From NCBI GenBank assembly GCA_946188165.1, contig CAMHTW010000006.1, positions 33,658-97,657 of the forward strand: a stretch of DNA of 64,000 nt, in the 5' to 3' direction. The translations under genes and the position numbers were made by a program. The number at the start of each line of letters is the position of its first letter. Within the stretch, counting starts at the first letter, position 1. The DNA is from an uncultured Prevotella sp. GTDB lineage: Bacteria > Bacteroidota > Bacteroidia > Bacteroidales > Bacteroidaceae. Below the pieces are notes generated by a model that saw only the letters and a program-made list of their open reading frames with translations, searched no databases and had not been told where the DNA came from. Below are positions 54,650-63,017 of the stretch, in pieces.

Positions 54650-55603
54650 ATGGACATTATGACTTATGTACTGATTGCCATCGTCGTTCTGGTGGTCATC
54701 ATCGCCAAAAAGGCACTCGTGATTATCCCTCAGTCGGAAACCAAGATTGTTGAGCGTCTGGGCCGCTACTACGCCACGCTGAATCCCGGCATCAACCTCA
54801 TCATCCCCTTCATCGACCGCGCCAAGGACATCGTCGTGCTGTCTCGCGGCCGCTACGCCTACTCGAACAGCATCGACCTGCGCGAACAGGTCTATGACTT
54901 CCCGTCGCAGAACGTGATTACCAAGGACAACATCCAAATGGAAATCAACGCACTGCTGTACTTCCAGATTGTCGATCCGTTCAAGGCCGTCTACGAGATT
55001 TCGAACCTGCCCAACGCCATCGAGAAACTGACGCAGACCACGCTACGTAACATCATCGGCGAAATGGAACTGGACGAGACGCTGACCTCGCGCGACACCA
55101 TCAACACCAAGCTGCGCGCCGTGCTGGACGACGCTACCGACAAGTGGGGCGTCAAGGTGAACCGCGTAGAACTGCAGGACATCATTCCCCCCGCAACTGT
55201 GCTGAACGCCATGGAGAAGCAGATGCAGGCCGAGCGTAACAAGCGTGCACAGATTCTGACCTCAGAGGGTGAGAAGGCTGCCGAAATCCTGGCTTCAGAG
55301 GGTGAGAAGACGGCCATCATCAACCGTGCCGACGCCCAGAAGCAGCAGGCCATCCTGCACGCCGAAGGTGAGGCCCAGGCCCGCATCCGTAAGGCTGAAG
55401 CCGAAGCCAAGGCCATCGAACTGATTACCGAAGCCGTGGGCAAGAGCACCAACCCCGCCAACTATCTGCTGGCTCAGAAGTACATCCAGATGATGCAGGA
55501 ACTGGCCCAGGGCGACAAGACCAAGACCGTCTATCTGCCCTACGAAGCTACGAACCTGATGGGTAGCATCGGCGGCATCAAGGACTTGTTCAAGAGTGAA
55601 TAG
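54650..55603 (+). CDS. SPFH/Band 7 (stomatin, QmcA-like) protein
   Basis: 317 residues. One N-terminal membrane helix (YVLIAIVVLVVIIAKKALVII), then the Band 7 domain with QSETKIVERLGRYYATLNPGIN and QNVITKDNIQMEINALLYFQI, then the Ala/Glu-rich coiled coil (RKAEAEAKAIELITEAVG) typical of stomatins. It should oligomerise at the inner membrane with the NfeD-like partner. Normal family length. Confidence 0.92.
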   Translation: MDIMTYVLIAIVVLVVIIAKKALVIIPQSETKIVERLGRYYATLNPGINLIIPFIDRAKDIVVLSRGRYAYSNSIDLREQVYDFPSQNVITKDNIQMEINALLYFQIVDPFKAVYEISNLPNAIEKLTQTTLRNIIGEMELDETLTSRDTINTKLRAVLDDATDKWGVKVNRVELQDIIPPATVLNAMEKQMQAERNKRAQILTSEGEKAAEILASEGEKTAIINRADAQKQQAILHAEGEAQARIRKAEAEAKAIELITEAVGKSTNPANYLLAQKYIQMMQELAQGDKTKTVYLPYEATNLMGSIGGIKDLFKSE

Positions 55604-55640
55604 TAAGAGTTAAGAGTGAAGAATTAAGCATTAAGCATTC

Positions 55641-57221
55641 TTAAAGTCGAATCACATCATCGCACAATTCGGCAACCAGCGTGCGATGCGTAATCAACAG
55701 GAAAGTACGGTCTGGATACATAGTAAACAGACGCTCGAAAAGTTCGCGCTCGGTGGTCTCATCGAGCGCGCTACTTATTTCATCCAGTAGCAGAATAGTG
55801 CCCGGACGCAACAGTCCGCGGGCAATGGCGATACGCTGCGACTGACCCTCGCTCAGTCCGCTGCCGCGCTCGCCCAGCTCCGTGTCGAGACCGGCGGGCA
55901 ACTCGTTCACGAAGTCCGCACAGGCGGTATGCAGCACGTCCAATAGCTCCTGGTCGGTGGCTTCGGGTTTGGCCAGTTGCAGATTATAGCGGATGGTGCC
56001 ACTCATCAGCGTGTTGCCCTGTGGCACGAAACAGAACGCGGCATTCCGGTCCACACGTCCACTGGTAGGTTCAATAAAGCCCAGCAGCAGTCGGAACAGC
56101 GTCGTCTTGCCGATGCCCGTCTCGCCCATGATGGCCGTCTTCGACCCGGGCTTGAACTCGTGGGAGAAATGATCCAAGACCATGCGGTCGCCCTTGGCAT
56201 AGCGGAACGACACGTCGCTGAAGCGTATCGGCCCGGCGCCGGTTGTGGTCGCCGGTTCTGCCTGCGCCGATCCGTCGGTGGTCTCTAGTTCCTTCAGTCG
56301 GTCAATGCTGGCCGTACAGTGGATAACGCTCGGCACCATATTCAGCAATTGCAGAATAGGATGCTGAATCATGCCCACCAGTTGCAGGAACGACGTCATC
56401 ACACCAAACGAGATGGTGCCGTTGCGCAGTCCGATACCGCCCCACACAAAGGCCAGCAGGTAGCCCAGACTGAAGACGCAACCCATGATGATGCGCGTGA
56501 TGACCGTAAAGCGCAGGCGCCGCATGACGTTGCCGCGCAGACGCTGCTGCATGGAGTCGAGCCGGTCGGTGACCCACTGCTCGGAACCCAGCGAGCGCAG
56601 CACGGCATTATACTCCATGCCCTCCTGCACCTGCATCTGTATGCGGCTCTCGTCCTGACGGATGTCCAGCGTCATCTGGCGCAGCTTGCGGGCAATGAGC
56701 TTGCCGAACACCAAGGCCATCGGCGTCAGCAACAGCAGCGCCCAGGCCAGCCGCTCGTCAAACCAGCGCATCAGCAGGAACGCACCGCTCAGCTGAATCA
56801 TGGTGATGGCCATCTGGGGCAGCGTGTCGGTAGTGATAGTGCTGACCGTCTCGATATCCTTCGACATGCGCGACGTGACATCGCCCGAATGCAGTTCCTC
56901 TTCAGTATAAAGCTGGCGGCGGAACAGGCAACCGAAAATGCGCAAACGCATAGCATTGACCTGACGGATGTTGGCTGTCGTGGTCAGCCAGTAGCCCAGC
57001 TGGCGCAACAGCACCCCACTGGTCACCGTAATGACAAGCAGCACAATCATGTGGATGATATCGTCGGCAGTACCCGTGCGTATCGTCTCGTCGATGAAAC
57101 GGCGACTGAGCCATATCATCAGCAGACCGAGACCAACCTGCACAATACCTGCCACGATGCGCACCGCCGAATTCCAGCGAATGCCGCGCGACTGTTGCCA
57201 TAGCCACCAGACGTACTTCAT
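55641..57221 (-). CDS. ABC transporter, fused permease and ATPase
   Basis: 526 residues. The six-helix exporter transmembrane domain (about 15-310, with ISRM-type coupling sequence GDVTSRMSKDIETV) is fused to an ATPase with Walker A GETGIGKTTLF, signature GLSEGQSQRIAIARG and Walker B ILLLDEISSALDE. There is no C39 peptidase domain. It is the last gene of the HprK/S26/PqqD cassette, overlapping the PqqD-like stop by 4 bp, so it likely exports the product of that pathway or its mature peptide. Confidence 0.9.
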   Translation of the reverse strand: MKYVWWLWQQSRGIRWNSAVRIVAGIVQVGLGLLMIWLSRRFIDETIRTGTADDIIHMIVLLVITVTSGVLLRQLGYWLTTTANIRQVNAMRLRIFGCLFRRQLYTEEELHSGDVTSRMSKDIETVSTITTDTLPQMAITMIQLSGAFLLMRWFDERLAWALLLLTPMALVFGKLIARKLRQMTLDIRQDESRIQMQVQEGMEYNAVLRSLGSEQWVTDRLDSMQQRLRGNVMRRLRFTVITRIIMGCVFSLGYLLAFVWGGIGLRNGTISFGVMTSFLQLVGMIQHPILQLLNMVPSVIHCTASIDRLKELETTDGSAQAEPATTTGAGPIRFSDVSFRYAKGDRMVLDHFSHEFKPGSKTAIMGETGIGKTTLFRLLLGFIEPTSGRVDRNAAFCFVPQGNTLMSGTIRYNLQLAKPEATDQELLDVLHTACADFVNELPAGLDTELGERGSGLSEGQSQRIAIARGLLRPGTILLLDEISSALDETTERELFERLFTMYPDRTFLLITHRTLVAELCDDVIRL

Positions 57222-57487
57222 TCTATGACCTCAACTTTCAACCATTCATTGACAATATTCGTCACATCACGACGGGCAACGTCCTCTGTCACTTCGTATT
57301 CCTCACAAAGCTTTGCTACCAGACTGTCGATGGTGAAATCACCCATCTCGGCAGCCTTTTGCCACAGCCATGCAGCCGTCTCGTTCAGCGACAGTAACTT
57401 GCCGAAATTGATAGCTTCTAAACCTTCACCAGTAACTACATTCTCGCCGCAAACCTTACGCAGCACAAATCCTTTTTTTATCTTCAT
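57218..57487 (-). CDS. PqqD-family (RRE-like) protein
   Basis: 89 residues, matching PqqD: start FVLRKVCGENVVTGEGLE, middle LLSLNETAAWLWQKA, end VARRDVTNIVNEWL. PqqD-like domains are RiPP recognition elements that hold a leader peptide for modifying enzymes. It lies between the S26-type peptidase and the ABC exporter genes, so a peptide maturation role is likely. No radical SAM or cyclase gene is beside it. Confidence 0.85.
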   Translation of the reverse strand: MKIKKGFVLRKVCGENVVTGEGLEAINFGKLLSLNETAAWLWQKAAEMGDFTIDSLVAKLCEEYEVTEDVARRDVTNIVNEWLKVEVIE

Positions 57488-57513
57488 AACCTTTTCGTTT
57501 TTTGTTTTTACTT

Positions 57514-57939
57514 TTATAGCCTTCTATAGACTCCTAATATATATCGTCTCAGCGGAAACAGCACGTTCCAGACATAAACGCCACGCATGCGCCACTTCGT
57601 ATACAAATCATGCTTACGACCCTTGGCATCAACCACATGCGTAGCCAACGCACGGACATCGCTCAGCTGACAGTGTTCCAATGCTCCCAGATTACCGTCG
57701 CCCGTCAACGTGACAGCCTCGCCGTCAATCGCCTTGATGCGATGTACCACATAGTGTGTACCGTCAACCCATGCCAATATGACATGTCCTACCTTTAGGT
57801 TTTCCGGCTTCTGCAGGATAACGCTCTCTTTGCCGCCGATGATGAAGGGCAGCATACTCTGTCCGTTGACTGGCAACGTAACACAAAGTCCCTCTTTGAC
57901 TAGTCGGCAGGCCTCTTCGATGATTACCTGGTCCTTCAT
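57514..57939 (-). CDS. S24/S26-family peptidase (signal-peptidase-like)
   Basis: 141 residues. The catalytic Ser is in VNGQSMLPFI and the motif YVVHRIKAI gives a His where SPase I has Lys, as in the ER-type/SipW group. No amino-terminal membrane anchor is evident; the C-terminal helix (YVWNVLFPLRRYILGVY) could touch the membrane. In this cassette it may remove a leader peptide. It overlaps the HprK-like gene end by 4 bp. Confidence 0.8.
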   Translation of the reverse strand: MKDQVIIEEACRLVKEGLCVTLPVNGQSMLPFIIGGKESVILQKPENLKVGHVILAWVDGTHYVVHRIKAIDGEAVTLTGDGNLGALEHCQLSDVRALATHVVDAKGRKHDLYTKWRMRGVYVWNVLFPLRRYILGVYRRL

Positions 57940-58799
57940 CTCACAATGTTTTTATGGCACAGCTGGGCAGCGGCTTCGTCAGGCAGACATTCCAGATGCC
58001 ACGTGGGAATATTCATGGCCAGAGCATTCTCTGTTTTATGCAATCCGTCGGCTATACGCTTGTCCCATCGTTTACCGCTGATGCTGGGCACTAAAGCCAC
58101 ATAAGCATGAATACCTTTCAGACGCTGAATCTTGTTATACGGAGCCTGACTTAACAGCACAATACCACCCAACGGATAACTTAAATTGCGATAACAAGGC
58201 GTCTTACCACTCCAAGGCGAACCGTATACGGTGGCATGGCCATCGTCAAAGACCCGCACCACGGGATTGTCGTCGTTCAGCAGTTCCGTACCCTCGATGT
58301 ATTTCAGCCACAGGCTGGAATGTGTGCTCTTACCCGTACCACTAACACCCAGGAACATGTAGGCCTTGTCGCCAAAAGACACGGTAGAAGAATGGAACAA
58401 CGCTACCCCTAACTCTGCTGTCGAGAGTGCATAGAGTATCATCAGTGCATTGTCGATGGCCAGCTTACGATATCGACCTGTCACCACTAGCGTAGCCTGC
58501 TTGTAGTCCTGTGAACCCAAAAGCCAGCCAGCCGTCTCGTTGGCCCATATAAACTCAAACACCGGTTTTCCATCGTTCGTTTTACCACAGACAATCACCT
58601 GCCCTTCGTCATCCTGACGCATTTCTTCCGTATAAGCTATAGCATCGCCTTCTTGGACGTTAATTTGAAAAACTGAAGATTCTTGTTTCCCGTCAGGAAT
58701 AACAAACGGCTCATAGTTCTTCATCAATTCAAAATCATTGTCAAAAGCCGTAACAGCAAATACGACATCCGCAACCTTATAAAATTTAGTCTTACACAT
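57936..58799 (-). CDS. HPr-kinase-like ATPase of a peptide-modification cassette
   Basis: 287 residues from the Met at 58799; the promoter box at 58819-58826 rules out the longer track start. The C-terminal half is HprK-like: FHSSTVSF, Walker A LGVSGTGKSTHSSLW (about 160-175) and LLNDDNPVVRV as the second Asp block. HprK-like kinases in lasso and SynChlorMet-type RiPP clusters phosphorylate precursor peptides. It is the first gene of the cassette. Confidence 0.78.
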   Translation of the reverse strand: MCKTKFYKVADVVFAVTAFDNDFELMKNYEPFVIPDGKQESSVFQINVQEGDAIAYTEEMRQDDEGQVIVCGKTNDGKPVFEFIWANETAGWLLGSQDYKQATLVVTGRYRKLAIDNALMILYALSTAELGVALFHSSTVSFGDKAYMFLGVSGTGKSTHSSLWLKYIEGTELLNDDNPVVRVFDDGHATVYGSPWSGKTPCYRNLSYPLGGIVLLSQAPYNKIQRLKGIHAYVALVPSISGKRWDKRIADGLHKTENALAMNIPTWHLECLPDEAAAQLCHKNIVR

Positions 58800-58818
58800 T
58801 TCTTTTCTTTTTGGTCGG

Positions 58819-58826
58819 CAAAGGTA
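58819..58826 (-). promoter_or_regulatory. -7 box of the HprK/S26/PqqD/ABC cassette
   Basis: Minus strand TACCTTTG (CC), 20 bases before the chosen start codon. Confidence 0.7.
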
Positions 58827-58890
58827 CAAAAAAGTGAGTAAAATGCCAAATTTATTTGGATTTTTTGTTGTGGAAATGAAAATAAAGTCG

Positions 58891-58898
58891 TACCTTTG
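58891..58898 (+). promoter_or_regulatory. -7 box of the methylmalonyl-CoA operon
   Basis: TACCTTTG (CA), 36 bases before the epimerase start, with TTTTGTTG about 21 bases upstream. Confidence 0.75.
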
Positions 58899-58933
58899 CA
58901 AACAATTATATTATTTAATAATTTAAAAAAGGT

Positions 58934-59344
58934 ATGAAGATTTCTCACATTGAACATCTGGGCATTGCCGTCCAGAGCATTGAAGAGAGCCTGCCGTTCT
59001 TCACAGACGTGTTGGGCTTGGAGTGTTATGCAACTGAGGTGGTAGAAGATCAGAAGGTAAAGACTGCCTTCCTGAAGTGTGGTGAGGTAAAGCTGGAACT
59101 GCTGGAGCCGACATCACCCGAGAGCACTATCCAGAAATGGCTCGATAAGGGCAACAAGGGCGTACACCACGTGGCATTCTGCATAGAGGATGGTGTTGCC
59201 AATGCACTGGCAGAGGTTAGCGAAAAGGGCGTTCGCCTGATTGACGAGAAGCCTCGCAAGGGTGCCGAGGGCCTGAACATTGCTTTCCTGCATCCAAAAT
59301 CTACATGTGGCGTTCTGACAGAATTGTGCGAGCACCCAGAGTAA
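58934..59344 (+). CDS. mce: methylmalonyl-CoA epimerase
   Basis: 136 residues, glyoxalase-fold enzyme that interconverts S and R methylmalonyl-CoA. Metal ligands lie in IEHLGIAVQSIEES (His7 region), VKLELLEP (Glu), GVHHVAFCI (His) and a C-terminal Glu in GVLTELCEH. It heads the succinate-to-propionate module, 40 bp before the carboxyltransferase gene. The gap is an iterated ttgataa repeat. Confidence 0.92.
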   Translation: MKISHIEHLGIAVQSIEESLPFFTDVLGLECYATEVVEDQKVKTAFLKCGEVKLELLEPTSPESTIQKWLDKGNKGVHHVAFCIEDGVANALAEVSEKGVRLIDEKPRKGAEGLNIAFLHPKSTCGVLTELCEHPE

Positions 59345-59384
59345 ATAATTGATAATTGACAATTGATAATTGATAATTTAAACA

Positions 59385-60950
59385 ATGAGTAAGCAATTAG
59401 AAAAGATTAAACAGCTCATCGAGAAGCGTGAACAAGCCCGTCTCGGTGGTGGCGAGAAAGCCATACAGAAACAGCACGACAAAGGTAAATACACGGCTCG
59501 AGAGCGTGTCGAGATGTTGCTCGACAAGGGTTCGTTCGAGGAGTACGATATGTTCAAGGAACACCGCTGCCATAACTTCGGAATGGAGAAGAAGCAGTTC
59601 CTGGGCGACGGTGTGGTTGCTGGTTCTGGTACCATCGACGGTCGTCTGGTATTCATCTTCGCACAGGACTTTACTGTTCATGCTGGTTCGCTGTCTGAGA
59701 CTATGAGTCAGAAGATTTGCAAGGTCATGGATATGGCCATGAAGATGGGTGCGCCCGTCATTGGCATCAACGACTCGGGTGGTGCACGTATCCAGGAAGG
59801 TATCAACGCGCTGGCCGGTTATGCTGAGATTTTCGAGCGTAACATTCTGGCATCAGGTGTGATTCCTCAGATCAGTGGTATCTTTGGTCCTTGCGCCGGT
59901 GGTGCCGTATACTCCCCTGCCCTTACCGACTTTACCCTGATGATGGAAGGCACATCGTACATGTTCCTGACGGGTCCGAAGGTGGTAAAGACCGTGACTG
60001 GCGAGGACATCGACCAGGAGCATCTGGGTGGTGCTTCGGTACACGCTTCGAAGTCTGGTGTGACCCACTTCACTGCTAAGACTGAAGAAGAGGCTGTCGA
60101 GATGCTGAAGACACTGCTGAGCTATATACCTTCTAATAATATGGAGTTGGCTCCCCGCAAGAAGTGCGACGACCCTATCGACCGTCTGGAGGACTCACTG
60201 AACGAGATTATTCCTGAGAACCCCAACGAGGCATACGACATGTACAAGGTCATCATGGCTATTACTGACGATCACGAGTTCTTCGAGGTACAGCCTAAAT
60301 TCGCCAAGAATATCATCGTAGGTTTCGCCCGCTTCAACGGTCAAAGTGTAGGTATCGTAGCCAACCAGCCTTCTTGCTATGCTGGTGTGCTTGACGTAAA
60401 TGCCAGCCGTAAGGGTGCTCGTTTCGTTCGTTTCTGCGACGCTTTCAACATTCCTATCGTATCACTCGTTGACGTTCCTGGATTCTTGCCCGGTACTGGT
60501 CAGGAGTATAACGCTGTCATCCTGCATGGTGCTCAGTTGCTGTACGCTTACGGCGAGGCTACTGTACCCAAGATTACCGTTACCCTGCGTAAGTCATACG
60601 GTGGTTCACACATCGTAATGGGTTCTAAGCAACTGCATACCGACCTGAACTATGCATGGCCTTCAGCTGAGATTGCCGTCATGGGTGCATCAGGTGCTGC
60701 CGCAGTGCTCTATGCTAAAGAAGCTAAGGCAAAGAAGGAAGCTGGTGAGGATGTGAAGGCATTCATCGCTGAGAAGGAAGAGGAATACAACGAACTCTTT
60801 GCTAATCCTTATCAGGCTGCCAAGTATGGCTACATCGACGATGTGATTGAACCTCGCAACACGCGTTTCCGCATCTGCCGTGCATTGGCCCAGCTCGCCA
60901 CCAAGCGCGATGCTCTGCCCGCTAAGAAGCATGGTAACATACCAATGTAA
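59385..60950 (+). CDS. mmdA: methylmalonyl-CoA decarboxylase / propionyl-CoA carboxylase carboxyltransferase subunit
   Basis: 521 residues, two crotonase-like halves of the acyl-CoA carboxyltransferase family: TARERVEMLLDKGSFEEYD, the oxyanion blocks GGARIQEGINAL and GFLPGTGQEY, and the closing AKYGYIDDVIEP. Length fits MmdA/PccB. With the biotin carrier encoded downstream it moves CO2 between methylmalonyl-CoA and biotin, giving propionate. Whether the direction is decarboxylation or carboxylation cannot be read from sequence. Confidence 0.93.
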   Translation: MSKQLEKIKQLIEKREQARLGGGEKAIQKQHDKGKYTARERVEMLLDKGSFEEYDMFKEHRCHNFGMEKKQFLGDGVVAGSGTIDGRLVFIFAQDFTVHAGSLSETMSQKICKVMDMAMKMGAPVIGINDSGGARIQEGINALAGYAEIFERNILASGVIPQISGIFGPCAGGAVYSPALTDFTLMMEGTSYMFLTGPKVVKTVTGEDIDQEHLGGASVHASKSGVTHFTAKTEEEAVEMLKTLLSYIPSNNMELAPRKKCDDPIDRLEDSLNEIIPENPNEAYDMYKVIMAITDDHEFFEVQPKFAKNIIVGFARFNGQSVGIVANQPSCYAGVLDVNASRKGARFVRFCDAFNIPIVSLVDVPGFLPGTGQEYNAVILHGAQLLYAYGEATVPKITVTLRKSYGGSHIVMGSKQLHTDLNYAWPSAEIAVMGASGAAAVLYAKEAKAKKEAGEDVKAFIAEKEEEYNELFANPYQAAKYGYIDDVIEPRNTRFRICRALAQLATKRDALPAKKHGNIPM

Positions 60951-60984
60951 AATGAGATTCTCTCATTATCTATATTCAATATTT

Positions 60985-61134
60985 ATGAAGAACGAAGTTT
61001 ATGCAGCCATTGCGATGGCACTATACGAGTTCAAGGGCAATAACGTCCACGACAAGGAACCCGGCATCATCACGATTGCCGAGAAACAGACTCAGTGGAA
61101 CGGTTATGCTCTGACGATGACAGAACACCCCTGA
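60985..61134 (+). CDS. small delta-like subunit of the decarboxylase
   Basis: 49 residues from ATG at 60985 (MKNEVYAAIAMALYEFKG), ending ITIAEKQTQWNGYALTMTEHP. The pattern of AAIAMALY, then HD-E, then W near the end recalls the soluble tail of OadG/MmdD-like subunits found between mmdA and the biotin carrier in Bacteroidetes, without their N-terminal membrane helix. The 60953 start of the track adds an unlikely prefix. 27 bp before the carrier gene. Confidence 0.6.
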   Translation: MKNEVYAAIAMALYEFKGNNVHDKEPGIITIAEKQTQWNGYALTMTEHP

Positions 61135-61161
61135 TAAAGGAAAAGTGAAAAGTGAACAATT

Positions 61162-61593
61162 ATGAAGAAAGAATATAAATACACCATCAACGGTAATGAG
61201 TATGAAGTTGCCATTGGTGAGATTGTAGAGAATGAAGCCACAGTCACCGTGAATGGTGAGGAATATAAAGTGGCATGGGAACCAGAGGCTGAACCCGAGA
61301 AGAAAGTTGTAGTTCGTCCTGCAGCAGCTCAGGCTAACGAGTCAAGTGATTCCGGTGAGGCTAATGCAAATGTCAACACCAATAATGCCGTTAAGGCTCC
61401 TCTGCCCGGTGTCATTACCTCTATTGAGGTGGCTGTCGGCGACGAGGTAAAAGCAGGCGACACACTGCTGGTGCTGGAAGCCATGAAGATGGCCAACAAC
61501 ATTGAAGCTGAAAAGGATGGTAAGGTAATTGCCATTTGCGTAAAGCCCGGCCAGAGCGTTATGGAAGACGATGCACTGGTGGTTATAGAATAA
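61162..61593 (+). CDS. mmdC: biotin carboxyl carrier subunit
   Basis: 143 residues. A C-terminal biotinyl domain has the modification site EAMKMANNIE, preceded by an Ala/Asn/Ser linker (about 60-75) and an N-terminal beta segment that docks to the partner enzymes. It carries CO2 for the carboxyltransferase. Last gene of the operon; a terminator follows at once, so the membrane subunit (MmdB/OadB-like) usually encoded next is not here. Confidence 0.9.
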   Translation: MKKEYKYTINGNEYEVAIGEIVENEATVTVNGEEYKVAWEPEAEPEKKVVVRPAAAQANESSDSGEANANVNTNNAVKAPLPGVITSIEVAVGDEVKAGDTLLVLEAMKMANNIEAEKDGKVIAICVKPGQSVMEDDALVVIE

Positions 61594-61609
61594 GCAAACG
61601 ACTTAAGAC

Positions 61610-61647
61610 AAAAAAGAGGTTCACTTCACAAATGAACCTCTTTTTTA
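61610..61647 (+). terminator. rho-independent terminator of the methylmalonyl operon (bidirectional form)
   Basis: AAAAAAGAGGTTCA-cttcacaaa-TGAACCTCTTTTTT, symmetric with A and T runs, so it can also stop gldE transcription from the other side. Confidence 0.9.
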
Positions 61648-61688
61648 TGTTTCTATTTCTTGTTTATGTCTCTATTTCTATTTCATGT

Positions 61689-63011
61689 TTACTCCTGCGC
61701 TTCATGAACGACGACCTTGACCTTGGCTATGCGACGTTCCTCTATCTCGACGATTTCGAAGGTAAAATTCTTGAAGTCTATCTTCTCGTGCAACTTGGGG
61801 AAGTCGCCCTTCAACTCTAACATCAAACCTGCCAGTGTGTCTGCATCGCCCTCCACATCCTCAAAGATTGTATCATCGAGGTTTAGAATCTTATAAAAGT
61901 CACTCAGCAGTGTCTTTCCTTCAAAGATAAAGGTATTAGAATTGATACGGACATAACTCTTCTCATCCTCATCATATTCATCATTAATCTCGCCAACGAT
62001 TTCTTCAAGAATATCCTCAAGCGTCACGATACCACTAGTGCCTCCAAACTCGTCGACAACAATGGCAATATGGACTTTGTTCTCTTGGAATTCACGCAGC
62101 AGGTCGTCAATCTTTTTAGTCTCAGGAACAAAATATGGTGGGCGAATCAATGACTGCCAACGGAAGTTGTCCCCCTTGTTCAGGTGAGGCAACAAATCCT
62201 TGATATACAAGATGCCGCGAATGTTATCACTATTCTCCTGATAGACAGGAATACGCGAATAATTATTCTCTACAATACACTTGATGACCTCAGGGAAAGG
62301 AACCTTGAAGTCAAGATCTACAACATCCTGACGAGAGGTCATAATCTCCTTGGCTGTTTCGTCGCCAAAACGGACAATACCTTCGAGCATGCGCTGTTCT
62401 TCCTTGATATCTTCCTTATCCGTTAATTCCAAAGCCTGTTCAAGATCATCAACACTTAACACATGATTCTCTTTTTGAACCACCTTCTCAGCCAACATAC
62501 CCGTCCGCAACAGGATATTTGAAATAGGCCAGAACAGTCGACGGCAAAACATGATACCACCAACCGCCTTACGACAAAACTGAAGAGGAGCCTTTGCTGT
62601 ATATATTTTGGGCATAATCTCACCAAACAATAACAGCAGGAAGGTAAGCAATACTGTAATACAAAGGAACTGAAGCCAATAGGCACCACCAAAGTCAACA
62701 ACATGTGCTATGAAATAGTTACACAACATGATGATGGTAACATTGACAAGATTGTTGGTAATCAAGATGGTAGCCAACGTGCGTTCAGAATCCTCTCGCA
62801 ACATCTTTATCTGAACATCGGCCTCATGCTTCTCCTCATCGAGTTCACTTAAGTCAGATGGCGACAAAGAAAAAAAGGCTATTTCAGAACCTGAAGCATA
62901 ACCAGAGACAAACAACAAAAGACATGCCAACACACCAGCCAAAGTGGCACCAAGTGTTGGTGTCATTAGGGTTACCTCAGAAAATAACTGTTGAAAATAG
63001 TCTATGTCCAT
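61689..63011 (-). CDS. gldE: GldE-like / CorC-family membrane protein
   Basis: 440 residues. Four N-terminal membrane segments of the DUF21 (CNNM) type, then a CBS pair (about 210-340, with MTSRQDVVDLDFKVPF and VDEFGGTSGIVTLEDILEEIVGEI) and a C-terminal CorC_HlyC domain (NTFIFEGKTLLSDF). In gliding Bacteroidetes this protein is GldE; in non-gliders it may serve in lipoprotein or ion handling. It follows ssb with a 6-bp gap, the usual Bacteroidetes order. Confidence 0.88.
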   Translation of the reverse strand: MDIDYFQQLFSEVTLMTPTLGATLAGVLACLLLFVSGYASGSEIAFFSLSPSDLSELDEEKHEADVQIKMLREDSERTLATILITNNLVNVTIIMLCNYFIAHVVDFGGAYWLQFLCITVLLTFLLLLFGEIMPKIYTAKAPLQFCRKAVGGIMFCRRLFWPISNILLRTGMLAEKVVQKENHVLSVDDLEQALELTDKEDIKEEQRMLEGIVRFGDETAKEIMTSRQDVVDLDFKVPFPEVIKCIVENNYSRIPVYQENSDNIRGILYIKDLLPHLNKGDNFRWQSLIRPPYFVPETKKIDDLLREFQENKVHIAIVVDEFGGTSGIVTLEDILEEIVGEINDEYDEDEKSYVRINSNTFIFEGKTLLSDFYKILNLDDTIFEDVEGDADTLAGLMLELKGDFPKLHEKIDFKNFTFEIVEIEERRIAKVKVVVHEAQE

Positions 63012-63017
63012 AAGGCA

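Noticed and set aside
56319-57203. 294-residue plus-strand ORF opposite the ABC exporter gene
   Set aside because: His/Gln-rich composition typical of an antisense frame; no motif.
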